Origin: an uncultured Chloroflexota bacterium
GTDB taxonomy: Bacteria > Chloroflexota > Anaerolineae > Anaerolineales > Anaerolineaceae
NCBI GenBank assembly: GCA_902774215.1
Contig: CACYHU010000006.1
Span: 51,899-115,898, forward strand
Direction: 5' to 3'
DNA length: 64,000 nt
Shown here: positions 9,533 to 16,207 of the stretch, one piece after another
Layout of the letters: each line of letters begins with the position of its first letter
How positions within the stretch are numbered: the first letter of the stretch is position 1
Program-made: the position numbers and the translations under genes
The notes under the pieces: generated by a model
The model's input: only the letters and a program-made list of their open reading frames with translations
What the model was told of the DNA's origin: nothing
The model's database searches: none

Positions 9533-9733
9533 AAGATGGGGCTGTCGCACATCTTTTATGGTGTACAACAGTCTTTTTCAGAAATATCATCAAAAGCAAA
9601 TGCTCCGCAATGGCGGGCGGTATCGGCAGGAGAACTTCCCGCAACATATTGATATTGCCGCTTATTCCGCGTCCCTGCGAAGCACTCCCTCCCGATGGCT
9701 TTTCAAAATTATAATTTGCGACAGCTCCATCTT
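9533..9733. repeat. Dispersed intergenic repeat, copy 1 (short, MITE-like)
   Basis: About 200 nt bounded by 17-nt terminal inverted repeats (AAGATGGGGCTGTCGCA at 9533-9549, TGCGACAGCTCCATCTT at 9717-9733; one mismatch). The interior shares long near-identical stretches with the copies at 32285 and 63804 (AAATGCTCCGCAATGG, GAGAACTTCCCGCA). It also shares CGCGTCCCTGCGAAGCACTC and CCGATGGCTTTTCAAAATT with the 32 kb copy. Compared with that copy it has an internal deletion of roughly 200 nt. No transposase is encoded. The remainder of the 9399-9779 gap holds no gene I can support. Confidence 0.7.
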
Positions 9734-9779
9734 CCTGTTGTTATTCTGAACCGGCCGGGTACCGGCCGTCAATTTTCGA

Positions 9780-10331
9780 TCAGTCCTTGAAGAGCGGCAG
9801 GTGACCGAGGCAGATCACATCCGGCCAGGCATCTTCAGAGCCTTCCACACAGATCGCCAGTGCCTTGGGATCCGGCTGGGCGCCGGCCTGTTCAAGGATG
9901 CTTTCGATCGCCTGTTTGGTGGAGCCGGTGCTGATCACATCGTCCACATAGAGGACCTTTTTGCCTTTGATGAGCTGGATATCCTTTTCATCCAGAAGAA
10001 GCGTCTGCTCGCTTTGGGTGGTGATGGAGTTGGATGTGGAACGGATGGCGTTGCCCATATAGGTCTTGTAGCTCTTGCGGCATACGGCATAAGGCTTTCC
10101 GGTACGGACTGACAAAGCGTGCGTGATCGGAATACTCTTGGATTCAGCGGTGATCATCACGTCATAGTCGACATTTTCAAGTTTTTTGGCGAGTTCTGTC
10201 GCGCAGGCTTCAACCAGTTCTGTGTCGCCGAGAATATTCAGTACAGCAATGCGCAGTCCGGGGGCAACCTCAAATAACTGAAGCGAGCGCTTTACGCCGG
10301 CTAATGTAATATCGTAGTAATCTTTACTCAT
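9780..10331 (-). CDS. Type I phosphoribosyltransferase (adenine/xanthine PRTase-like)
   Basis: A 183-residue PRTase starting MSKDYYDITLAGVKRSLQLF. It carries the PRPP-binding loop VLYVDDVISTGST (two acidic residues followed by the Thr/Gly-rich loop) and an upstream flexible-loop region rich in Ser/Thr (RSTSNSITTQS). It would transfer a phosphoribosyl group to a purine base in salvage. Apt and Xpt subtypes cannot be separated by eye, and a regulatory PurR-like role is also possible. AAGGAG sits 9 nt upstream of ATG 10329-10331. A TATAAT-type -10 is visible on the minus strand at 10382-10387. Confidence 0.8.
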   Translation of the reverse strand: MSKDYYDITLAGVKRSLQLFEVAPGLRIAVLNILGDTELVEACATELAKKLENVDYDVMITAESKSIPITHALSVRTGKPYAVCRKSYKTYMGNAIRSTSNSITTQSEQTLLLDEKDIQLIKGKKVLYVDDVISTGSTKQAIESILEQAGAQPDPKALAICVEGSEDAWPDVICLGHLPLFKD

Positions 10332-10468
10332 CAGATTTATCTCCTTGCAGCGGATCAATTGTTTCCCTGTGATCCACTACTATTATATCAAATAAATAGT
10401 TATTTTCAGGCAGTTGTTTTTGGCTGTTTTTTCACAATTTGCTGCGGGCATCACAGGTTTAAACCGGA

Positions 10469-11473
10469 TCAGGAAACAAACAGGCTGCTGTGTGTCAGGT
10501 CAGTGCTTTCAAATAAAAGATTCTTTGCAGCGGAAACACTGCCGTCCGCGTTGACCCGGTACAGCAGATTCCGGTGGGTTATCAAACGGTTGATGATGAC
10601 AAAATCGGATATCAGGTCTGACGGTACGATCGGATGGACCTGATCCAGCCTTGTATTCCAGATATATTCTTTTATGGACTGTGCTGTTTCTTCTGCAAGC
10701 GTGTCGCCCGCGATCGAGAACGCCATCAGCGGATGGAAGGGGATCATATCTTCCAGCCATTCACCGCTGAGGATCTCTTCTGCCTGCGATTTGTCAGCAG
10801 TCAGACGGAAAGCGGAAAAGAGGATCCCTTTGCGGGAAAGTTTTTCCGCGCAAAGCTGCCAGTCCGGTTCGTCGGTGTTGATCAGGATCATCAGGTTCGG
10901 GATCTCCGCTGCTTCCTCAAGTATCTCTTCCGTTATGGCACCGGGCAGGACACAGAGTCCGAAGACACTGTCCTGATGAGAATGGAACAGTCCTGTATAA
11001 TCATCCCACTCATCCAGCGTATCGGAGGCCATCAGCAGCCATGCGTAAATCTCCGTTTTTCGTCCTCTGTTTATCAGGTTTTCAATATCCGCAAAAGGGA
11101 TACGGCCGGATGTTTGTGCACGGTCAATGAGAACAGCCCATGAAATGGATATGCCGCTTTCTTCTATCAAGCGGCGGATATTGCCGGACCCGAAAGTCCA
11201 GGCGTTGTGCCCAAGGTTGATGCCGAACTGCTTTATGGTCTGCGGATCAGCGTTTGAGACAAGGTGATGGATCATTTCATAATAAGGACTGGATTGGTTC
11301 TTTGCCATTTTCTGCATCATCTGGTAGCAGATTTTTTGCGTCGGACCGTCTGAAGTCCGTTCCGCCATGTCCAGCAGCTTGCGGACGCTCCGGTGAGGAT
11401 CCTGCGAAATATCCCGGATATAGTGATCTACGATGCCTGAGATGATCCCTTTGGTTATGGTTTCCTGATCCAT
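10469..11473 (-). CDS. Radical-SAM-like TIM-barrel protein lacking the cluster cysteines
   Basis: A 334-residue protein with an N-terminal helical region containing SPYYEMIHHLVSNADPQTIK and FGINLGHNAWTFGSGNIRRL, then an alternating alpha/beta segment (ISWAVLIDR, ENLINRGRKTEIYAWLLMAS). This order resembles the N-terminal region and first barrel strands of a group of clostridial-type radical SAM proteins. However, no CxxxCxxC is present: the few cysteines are scattered (QKICYQ, FGLCVL, WQLCAE). It may therefore be a non-catalytic relative. The relationship is from memory of the family pattern and needs a profile search. AAAGGA precedes the ATG. Function unknown. Confidence 0.5.
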   Translation of the reverse strand: MDQETITKGIISGIVDHYIRDISQDPHRSVRKLLDMAERTSDGPTQKICYQMMQKMAKNQSSPYYEMIHHLVSNADPQTIKQFGINLGHNAWTFGSGNIRRLIEESGISISWAVLIDRAQTSGRIPFADIENLINRGRKTEIYAWLLMASDTLDEWDDYTGLFHSHQDSVFGLCVLPGAITEEILEEAAEIPNLMILINTDEPDWQLCAEKLSRKGILFSAFRLTADKSQAEEILSGEWLEDMIPFHPLMAFSIAGDTLAEETAQSIKEYIWNTRLDQVHPIVPSDLISDFVIINRLITHRNLLYRVNADGSVSAAKNLLFESTDLTHSSLFVS

Positions 11474-11678
11474 GATATATCCTTTACCCTGTTATTATTT
11501 TTAGATTTTAATAGAAAGTTTTATCCTTGTAAAGGAATCAGTTTTCCGTAATTGAAATTTACCCAAATAATGAATAATGTCCAAATAGCGGTATTATTTT
11601 TAAACACTCAGTTTTGCAATTCCGCAGTTTCAAGTAAAATGTTATTATGATTTTGAAGAAATTATACGGGGAGGTTTT

Positions 11679-12560
11679 ATGTCTGAGCATAAAGGGTTTT
11701 TCATTGTTACGGACTCTTCCTGCGATCTTCCGCAGTGGCTTTTGGACACATATGAGGATTTTGCTCTCTGTCCATTGACCTTTACGATCGACGGTGAAAT
11801 CAATCCGCCTCTTGATAATAAAGCATTTTACGACAGACTGCGCAAAGGCAGCCGATCCCAGACATCCCAGGTGAATCCGGATGCCTTTCTGAATGTTTAC
11901 CGTAAAGCAGCAGGGGAAGGACTTGACGTGTTATATGTCGGTTTTTCCAGCGGCCTGAGCGGTACGGTCGAAAGCGGCGGAAAAGCAGCCGTGATCGTCA
12001 GACAGGAATTTCCGGAACGGCAGTTTATTGTGGTCGATACACTCTCTGCCTCCTGCGGTGAAGGCTGTCTTGTCGATAAGGCTGTAGAGCTGCGGAATTC
12101 CGGCAAAAGCCTGATCGAGACTGCCCAGTGGCTTGAGGATAACAAGCTTAAGCTCCATCACTGGTATACCGTGGACGATCTGCACTTCCTGCAGCGCGGG
12201 GGCCGTGTTTCCGCATCTGCAGCCTGGTTCGGTTCAACATTGCGGGTGAAGCCGGTCATGAATATGGACAGCGCAGGCCATTTGATCCCGCGGGAAAAAG
12301 TGATCGGCCGCAAGCGCTCCATCAGCGCGCTTTTCCATAAACTGCAGATCCATGGGATCCGGGAGAACAACAGGAAGATCTTCATCAGTCACGGTGACTG
12401 CGAAGAAGAGGTCAAACTGCTGGCGGATATGATCCGGAAGGAATGGGGCACTGAAGAGTTTGTTATCAGTTATGTCGGAAACGTGATCGGTTCCCATACC
12501 GGACCCGGTGTCATCGCTCTCTATTTCTTCGGAGATGACCGCGATAACTGGCAGGGATAA
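11679..12560 (+). CDS. DegV family fatty-acid-binding protein
   Basis: A 293-residue EDD-fold protein with the family opening FIVTDSSCDLPQWL, the ligand-loop TSQVNPDAF, FSSGLSGTVESG, the acidic VVDTLSASCGEG, and DLHFLQRGGRVSA. DegV/FakB proteins bind a single fatty acid, and in Firmicutes they present it to the FakA kinase. No fakA is visible here, so the partner is unknown. GGGAGG lies 6 nt before the ATG. Monocistronic, ending in the terminator at 12582. Confidence 0.9.
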   Translation: MSEHKGFFIVTDSSCDLPQWLLDTYEDFALCPLTFTIDGEINPPLDNKAFYDRLRKGSRSQTSQVNPDAFLNVYRKAAGEGLDVLYVGFSSGLSGTVESGGKAAVIVRQEFPERQFIVVDTLSASCGEGCLVDKAVELRNSGKSLIETAQWLEDNKLKLHHWYTVDDLHFLQRGGRVSASAAWFGSTLRVKPVMNMDSAGHLIPREKVIGRKRSISALFHKLQIHGIRENNRKIFISHGDCEEEVKLLADMIRKEWGTEEFVISYVGNVIGSHTGPGVIALYFFGDDRDNWQG

Positions 12561-12581
12561 GCGTTTTTTTCAATGATAAGG

Positions 12582-12616
12582 ACAGATGGAAAGGCACTCA
12601 GGTGCCTCTCTGTTTT
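12582..12616 (+). terminator. Intrinsic terminator after the degV-like gene
   Basis: Two-part hairpin: AGGCAC/GTGCCT around TCA, closed further out by ACAGA/TCTGT, followed directly by a run of five T. Confidence 0.7.
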
Positions 12617-12737
12617 TAAAGAATGGCTGATTTATTCGGTCTGAGCCGAAAGCTGATATTTGGATCATCAGAGAGAACGCAGTATAATGGTGACATATGA
12701 TCAGCCGCCGCTGTGCCTGTACGGGAGGAGGAAGATA

Positions 12738-14108
12738 ATGAATCTGAAATACTTTTTCCGGCGTGAAGACGATTTTAAACCCGGAATCTACAAACATACT
12801 GTGGAGTTTCCCGATGGCGGGTACCGCAGAATGCATCTGCGGGTGGAAAATGATTTGAACGGGATCTTCTGGCTCAACGGGAACGAATCCTTTTATCTGA
12901 ATGAGAGTGCAGCCTTCTTTACCTGGCTGATCATGAATCAGAAGAGCACCCGGGAAGTGAAGCGGCTTATCCGGAACCGGTTCGGTACAGCTGCGGTTCA
13001 TGCGGAGGCGGATTTTGAGAAATTCAAACCGCTGATGCAGGAGATCCTGGAAGGAAAGGCCGGGGCGGAAGAGCTGTGTGAAAGCGGCATTGACCTCATC
13101 ACCCCGTTCTCAAAGATCCCGGATGCGCCGTACAGGATGGATCTGGCCCTGACCTATCTCTGCAACAATAACTGTGCCCATTGCTACAATGAGCCGGGAC
13201 GCGGAAAGAACGCTTTGACGCCTGAGCAGTGGAAGCAGGTGCTGGACAAACTGGACGAAATCGCCATCCCGCATGTGGTTTTCACCGGCGGCGAACCGAC
13301 GGTCGTACCGTACCTGACTGATCTGGTCCGCTATGCCGGTCAGCTTGGCATCGTCAGCGGCCTGAACACCAACGGCCGGCTGCTGCGGAATGAATCCCTG
13401 ACTGAAGGGCTGGCCGCCGCCTCGCTGGACCATGTTCAGGTGACACTGGAATCAGTGGACCCGGAGATCCATGATGCCATGGTCGGAGCAAAAGGAGCCT
13501 GGGATGAGACTGTCGCCGGCATCAAAACGGCAGTCAGACATCATATCCATATCAATACCAACACCACGCTGCTGACGCATAACGCTTCGGTGGAAGCGAT
13601 CAACAGGCTTTCAGATTTTCTCGCGGAGCTGGGTGTTATGACATTCGGATTGAATGCGCTGATCTGTTCCGGTAAAGGGAAAGAGGTTGACAGCGCGATC
13701 CATACCGACCGGCTGCAGGAATTGCTGGACGCGGCGAAGTCAGCCGCGGAACGGAACGGTCAGCGCCTCCTGTGGTATACCCCCACGCAATACTGCCATT
13801 TTGATCCGGTGACTACCGGCGTCGGGTATAAATCCTGTTCGGCGGCAAAGTACAGCATGTGTATCGAGCCTGACGGGAATGTTCTCCCCTGCCAGTCCTG
13901 GTATGAGCCCGTGGGCAATATCCTGACGGATGAGTGGAATGCGATCTGGAATCATCCGCTCTGCCTGCGGCTGCGGAATAAAGAATATATGCCGGCACTG
14001 TGCGGGGAATGCGCTTCCCGCAACCTTTGTACCTGCGGCTGCCCGCTGGAGGCTGAAAGGAACGGCGCGGACATCCACCCGCGGATCGTCTTCCCGGATT
14101 GTTTCTGA
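12738..14108 (+). CDS. Radical SAM/SPASM protein with PqqD-like N-terminal domain
   Basis: 456 residues. Residues ~35-110 (GIFWLNGNESFYLNESAAFF, then TWLIMNQKSTREVKRLI) look like a PqqD/RRE-type winged helix that can bind a precursor peptide. The radical SAM core has C142xxxC146xxC149 in LCNNNCAHCYNEPGR, followed by FTGGEPT. The C-terminal SPASM region starts at C367 (CSAAKYSMCIEPDGNVLPCQ) and ends in CGECASRNLCTCGCPL, enough cysteines for auxiliary clusters. GGGAGGAGG sits just upstream of ATG 12738; a TTG-initiated longer frame lacks support. Such enzymes modify peptides or act in cofactor synthesis. No precursor peptide gene is evident next door, so the substrate is unknown. Confidence 0.85.
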   Translation: MNLKYFFRREDDFKPGIYKHTVEFPDGGYRRMHLRVENDLNGIFWLNGNESFYLNESAAFFTWLIMNQKSTREVKRLIRNRFGTAAVHAEADFEKFKPLMQEILEGKAGAEELCESGIDLITPFSKIPDAPYRMDLALTYLCNNNCAHCYNEPGRGKNALTPEQWKQVLDKLDEIAIPHVVFTGGEPTVVPYLTDLVRYAGQLGIVSGLNTNGRLLRNESLTEGLAAASLDHVQVTLESVDPEIHDAMVGAKGAWDETVAGIKTAVRHHIHINTNTTLLTHNASVEAINRLSDFLAELGVMTFGLNALICSGKGKEVDSAIHTDRLQELLDAAKSAAERNGQRLLWYTPTQYCHFDPVTTGVGYKSCSAAKYSMCIEPDGNVLPCQSWYEPVGNILTDEWNAIWNHPLCLRLRNKEYMPALCGECASRNLCTCGCPLEAERNGADIHPRIVFPDCF

Positions 14109-14131
14109 AATAATCCCGGGAGTATATGTAT

Positions 14132-14533
14132 ATGAAAAGAATATATCCAATTCTGATTCAGGATGATAAGGAAGAAAAATGCTATATCGTTGATATTCCT
14201 GATTTTGAGATCAGCACATGGGGAAAAACGGTTCTGGAAGCGATTGAAAACGCCCGTGATGCTATCGGTTTAACGGCAATTACAATCGAAGATGACGGTG
14301 ATAAACTGCCTGTTCCATCAGAATTGAAAGATATAAAAGAAGAAAATGACTCTGATATCATCACTTTAGTTGATGTTGATATTGATCAATACAGGAAAGA
14401 TAATGACACCAGAGCAGTCAAAAAGAATTGTACGCTTCCCTATTGGCTGGAAGTGAAGGCTGAAAAGGAAAATATTAATTTCTCTGCCGCTTTGCAGCTT
14501 GGTGTAAAACAAATGCTTGGTATTCAGGAATAA
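14132..14533 (+). CDS. HicB-family antitoxin-like protein (no HicA seen)
   Basis: 133 residues. The N-terminal half (KRIYPILIQDDKEEKCYIVD, then IPDFEISTWGKTVLEAIENA) is the partly degenerate RNase-H-like HicB fold. The C-terminal LPYWLEVKAEKENINFSAAL is a ribbon-helix-helix-like DNA-binding segment. In hicAB loci HicB neutralises the HicA mRNA interferase and represses its own operon. No ~60-residue HicA precedes or follows, so this is a solitary HicB, perhaps a leftover or a regulator. GGGAG is 9 nt from ATG 14132; an ATG six bases earlier is too close to it. It begins 23 nt after the radical SAM gene. Confidence 0.8.
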   Translation: MKRIYPILIQDDKEEKCYIVDIPDFEISTWGKTVLEAIENARDAIGLTAITIEDDGDKLPVPSELKDIKEENDSDIITLVDVDIDQYRKDNDTRAVKKNCTLPYWLEVKAEKENINFSAALQLGVKQMLGIQE

Positions 14534-14607
14534 AGAAACATATAAAATATGTGACTAAAAGTTTACATTAGTATTTTTTGTTAGATCATTAAAGCGTATT
14601 CTTATAG

Positions 14608-14656
14608 GAGACAGGTCAGAACGGTTATTACAGTATCAGGCCTGTCTCTTATTTTT
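14608..14656 (+). terminator. Terminator-like hairpin downstream of hicB
   Basis: GAGACAGG (14608-14615) pairs with CCTGTCTC (14641-14648) across a 25-nt loop, followed by TTATTTTTTA. Just beyond, on the complementary strand, 14660-14680 reads like a tRNA 3' end (GTTCAAGTCCGA), without the rest of a tRNA. Confidence 0.5.
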
Positions 14657-14741
14657 TATGCGTCAATCGGACTTGAACAGATACAAAAAATGCTTTATTT
14701 TCACCGGGTAGTTGCATAAAATAATACTGCGGGGTGAAAAT

Positions 14742-14957
14742 ATGATAAAAACAACGTCGATACTCCTGGATGAGTTAAAAGAATTTGCCTCACCGAAGTC
14801 AAAGCCCGCGCGTATGGCGCAGAGCGGTGAATGTTTTTCTGTTACCAGGGGACTTTACGAAACCGACCCGAATGTTCCGGGATATCTGCTGGCAGGCAGC
14901 ATCTATGGACCGTCGTACATTCGTCTTTTGCAGCCCGGCGCCATCAAAAAAACTTGA
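14742..14957 (+). pseudogene. Truncated AbiEi-type (type IV TA) antitoxin
   Basis: Only 71 residues. It begins MIKTTSILLDELKEFASPKS with a winged-helix opening, then GECFSVTRGLYETDPNVPGY and LLAGSIYGPSYI, which match the N-terminal DNA-binding domain of AbiEi antitoxins almost up to the point where that domain would end. The sequence then breaks into RLLQPGAIKKT and a stop. No AbiEii nucleotidyltransferase toxin follows. GGGGTG precedes the ATG. I read it as the surviving front end of an eroded abiE locus. Confidence 0.65.
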
Positions 14958-14982
14958 TTTTCTTATTTATTTCAGGTATAAT
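14954..14982 (+). promoter_or_regulatory. Sigma-70-type promoter for the tandem-repeat RNA
   Basis: TTGATT at 14954-14959, exactly 17 nt spacer, and a perfect TATAAT at 14977-14982. The predicted start near 14989 lies directly before the first repeat. It overlaps the 3' end of the AbiEi remnant. Confidence 0.75.
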
Positions 14983-14988
14983 ATAGAA

Positions 14989-15110
14989 AACGTCGGAGCG
15001 GAGACGTTAAACCCGCTCCAGGTGGTCGGAACGGAGACCGTAAACCCGTTTCCATTGCAGAATAAACTGTGAAAAATTAGGAAAGGGATGAGTAATCGTC
15101 CCTTTTTCTT
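14989..15110 (+). ncRNA. Candidate structured RNA: two tandem hairpin repeats, type III antitoxin-like
   Basis: Two near-identical 29-30-nt repeats (14992-15020 and 15025-15054, period 33 nt). Each opens GTCGGA and contains TAAACCCG. Each can fold into a hairpin (GGAGCGG/CCGCTCC; GGAACGG/CCGTTTCC). The G-C pair of the first stem is A-T in the second, a compensatory change that argues for RNA structure. A near-consensus promoter precedes and an intrinsic terminator follows, 18 nt before the next ORF. This is the layout of type III antitoxin RNAs (ToxI, CptI, TenpI). Alternatives are an attenuator or a riboswitch-like leader. Novelty is inferred. Confidence 0.5.
15082..15109 (+). terminator. 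Intrinsic terminator between repeat RNA and 15128 ORF
   Basis: AAAGGGATG (15082-15090) pairs with CGTCCCTTT (15097-15105), with one G-T pair and loop AGTAAT, then T-rich. It sits between the repeats and the ribosome binding site of the next gene, so only read-through transcripts would express that gene. Confidence 0.75.
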
Positions 15111-15127
15111 ATAACAAAGGACAATAA

Positions 15128-15793
15128 ATGGCGGAACAAATATCGTTTACAACAAGAGTAAGAAATGTCGTTTCAATATGCTCGAAGGACTATAAAGATT
15201 TTTTCGTGGATTATGATTATCTTATCTGTTCAAAGGCGTTTATCCACAGACCATATTATATTGTTGTAGCAGATAATGATAATTATAAACATCTTACCGG
15301 AATTCAAAGTCCGCTTAGCCCAGAACTTTTTTTTGAAAAGTGTTTGAATAATACTTTAACAGATGGTGAAATCAATTTTATAAAAAAAGGTCAAACAGAA
15401 AATGAAGTAAAAGGTTCTGTCAGAAGAAAAATATCGGTTCTTCCATTGATAACTTCGGTTTTTTCTCAAGGGACCTTAGTTGAAGAAGATTATTCAAAAA
15501 ACAGAATCCGCTGTTCCTTCGCAGCTGGAAGAGCTGAATATACGTTAGGGTTCGCACTTGCTTCTCCAAATACAAAACCAATGACTTTATTGAAGGGAAA
15601 AGTCATTGACAATAATAAAGCGAAAACAATTGATCTTGTTCTGAGAAGACCATCAGGAAGCCTTTTGTTCAATACGATCGTATTCGGTGATTTTGATTCA
15701 CTAAAAGAATACCATAATTTGATAAAAGATATGTTGTCAGATAATCTTTTATCAACTTTTGAAGAAAGAGATAAACAAGAGAATTTATTATAG
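15128..15793 (+). CDS. PBECR4-like putative nuclease / candidate type III toxin
   Basis: 221 residues, markedly A+T-rich compared with its neighbours, suggesting recent transfer. Residues 42-72 read PYYIVVADNDNYKHLTGIQS followed by PLSPELFFEKCL. Later come KGSVRRKISVLPL (95-107) and DLVLRRPSG. The His55-Leu-Thr-Gly58 block and the general order resemble PBECR-type (Barnase/EndoU/colicin/RelE-like) domains as I recall them; I could not verify this by search. AAAGGA lies a few bases upstream of the ATG, immediately after the terminator. Its position downstream of a repeat RNA and terminator fits a type III toxin. No similarity to ToxN, CptN or TenpN was apparent by eye. Confidence 0.5.
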   Translation: MAEQISFTTRVRNVVSICSKDYKDFFVDYDYLICSKAFIHRPYYIVVADNDNYKHLTGIQSPLSPELFFEKCLNNTLTDGEINFIKKGQTENEVKGSVRRKISVLPLITSVFSQGTLVEEDYSKNRIRCSFAAGRAEYTLGFALASPNTKPMTLLKGKVIDNNKAKTIDLVLRRPSGSLLFNTIVFGDFDSLKEYHNLIKDMLSDNLLSTFEERDKQENLL

Positions 15794-16133
15794 TCTGTTG
15801 TTTTCAAATTTGCAGAAAATTTTTGGATTGGTACTTCATTCGTTTATGATAATGCGCAACAGACACAGAGTGAATGTCAGCTTGGAGTGCGGGCTGACAT
15901 TTGGTCACCCGATATCTCCATTTTCAACAAATGTTTCTCCTCATGATGTTGTTCAGCACGAAGCATTTGTAAAACAATCTCCTGCTCTGAATCTTAACCG
16001 AACATAACGAGATGGATAATGCTGATGTTACGCAGTAGGTAGGGCTTCTTCTCTGAATCAAATCAGGCACAGCTTGATCCTTACGGAGAAGGCTGCAGAA
16101 ATGTCACCCGAATGCGTCTTTTATGAAAAAAAG
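15794..16133. other. Gene-poor stretch with one hairpin
   Basis: No convincing gene. A 53-codon ATG frame from 15846 has no ribosome binding site and no recognisable family. AATGTCAGC (15873-15881) and GCTGACATT (15893-15901) form a 9-bp hairpin without a U-tract. Base composition stays close to that of the islet upstream. Confidence 0.4.
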
Positions 16134-16176
16134 GACGCGGAAAGCGTACCTTGTTTGACGGTATGCTTTCCGCGTC
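16134..16176 (-). terminator. Intrinsic terminator after the phosphohexomutase gene
   Basis: GACGCGGAAAGC pairs with GCTTTCCGCGTC, extended by TACC/GGTA after one mismatch. On the minus strand it is followed by a run of seven T, about 30 nt beyond the stop codon. Confidence 0.8.
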
Positions 16177-16207
16177 TCTGTACAGCACGTTATTCGGACT
16201 GCGATCG

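Noticed and set aside
9558..9749. Short ORF containing SLFQKYHQKQMLRNG, also at 32306-32512
   Set aside because: It lies inside the dispersed repeat; the third copy (63804) has lost a base that breaks the frame, so the similarity reflects DNA repetition, not coding.
14712..14741. Upstream TTG start for the AbiEi fragment
   Set aside because: GGGGTG sits properly before ATG 14742, and similarity starts there.
14992..15054. Guanidine-II (mini-ykkC) riboswitch
   Set aside because: Two tandem hairpins are present, but their loops lack the ACGR tetraloop that defines mini-ykkC, and the downstream gene is not a guanidine exporter.
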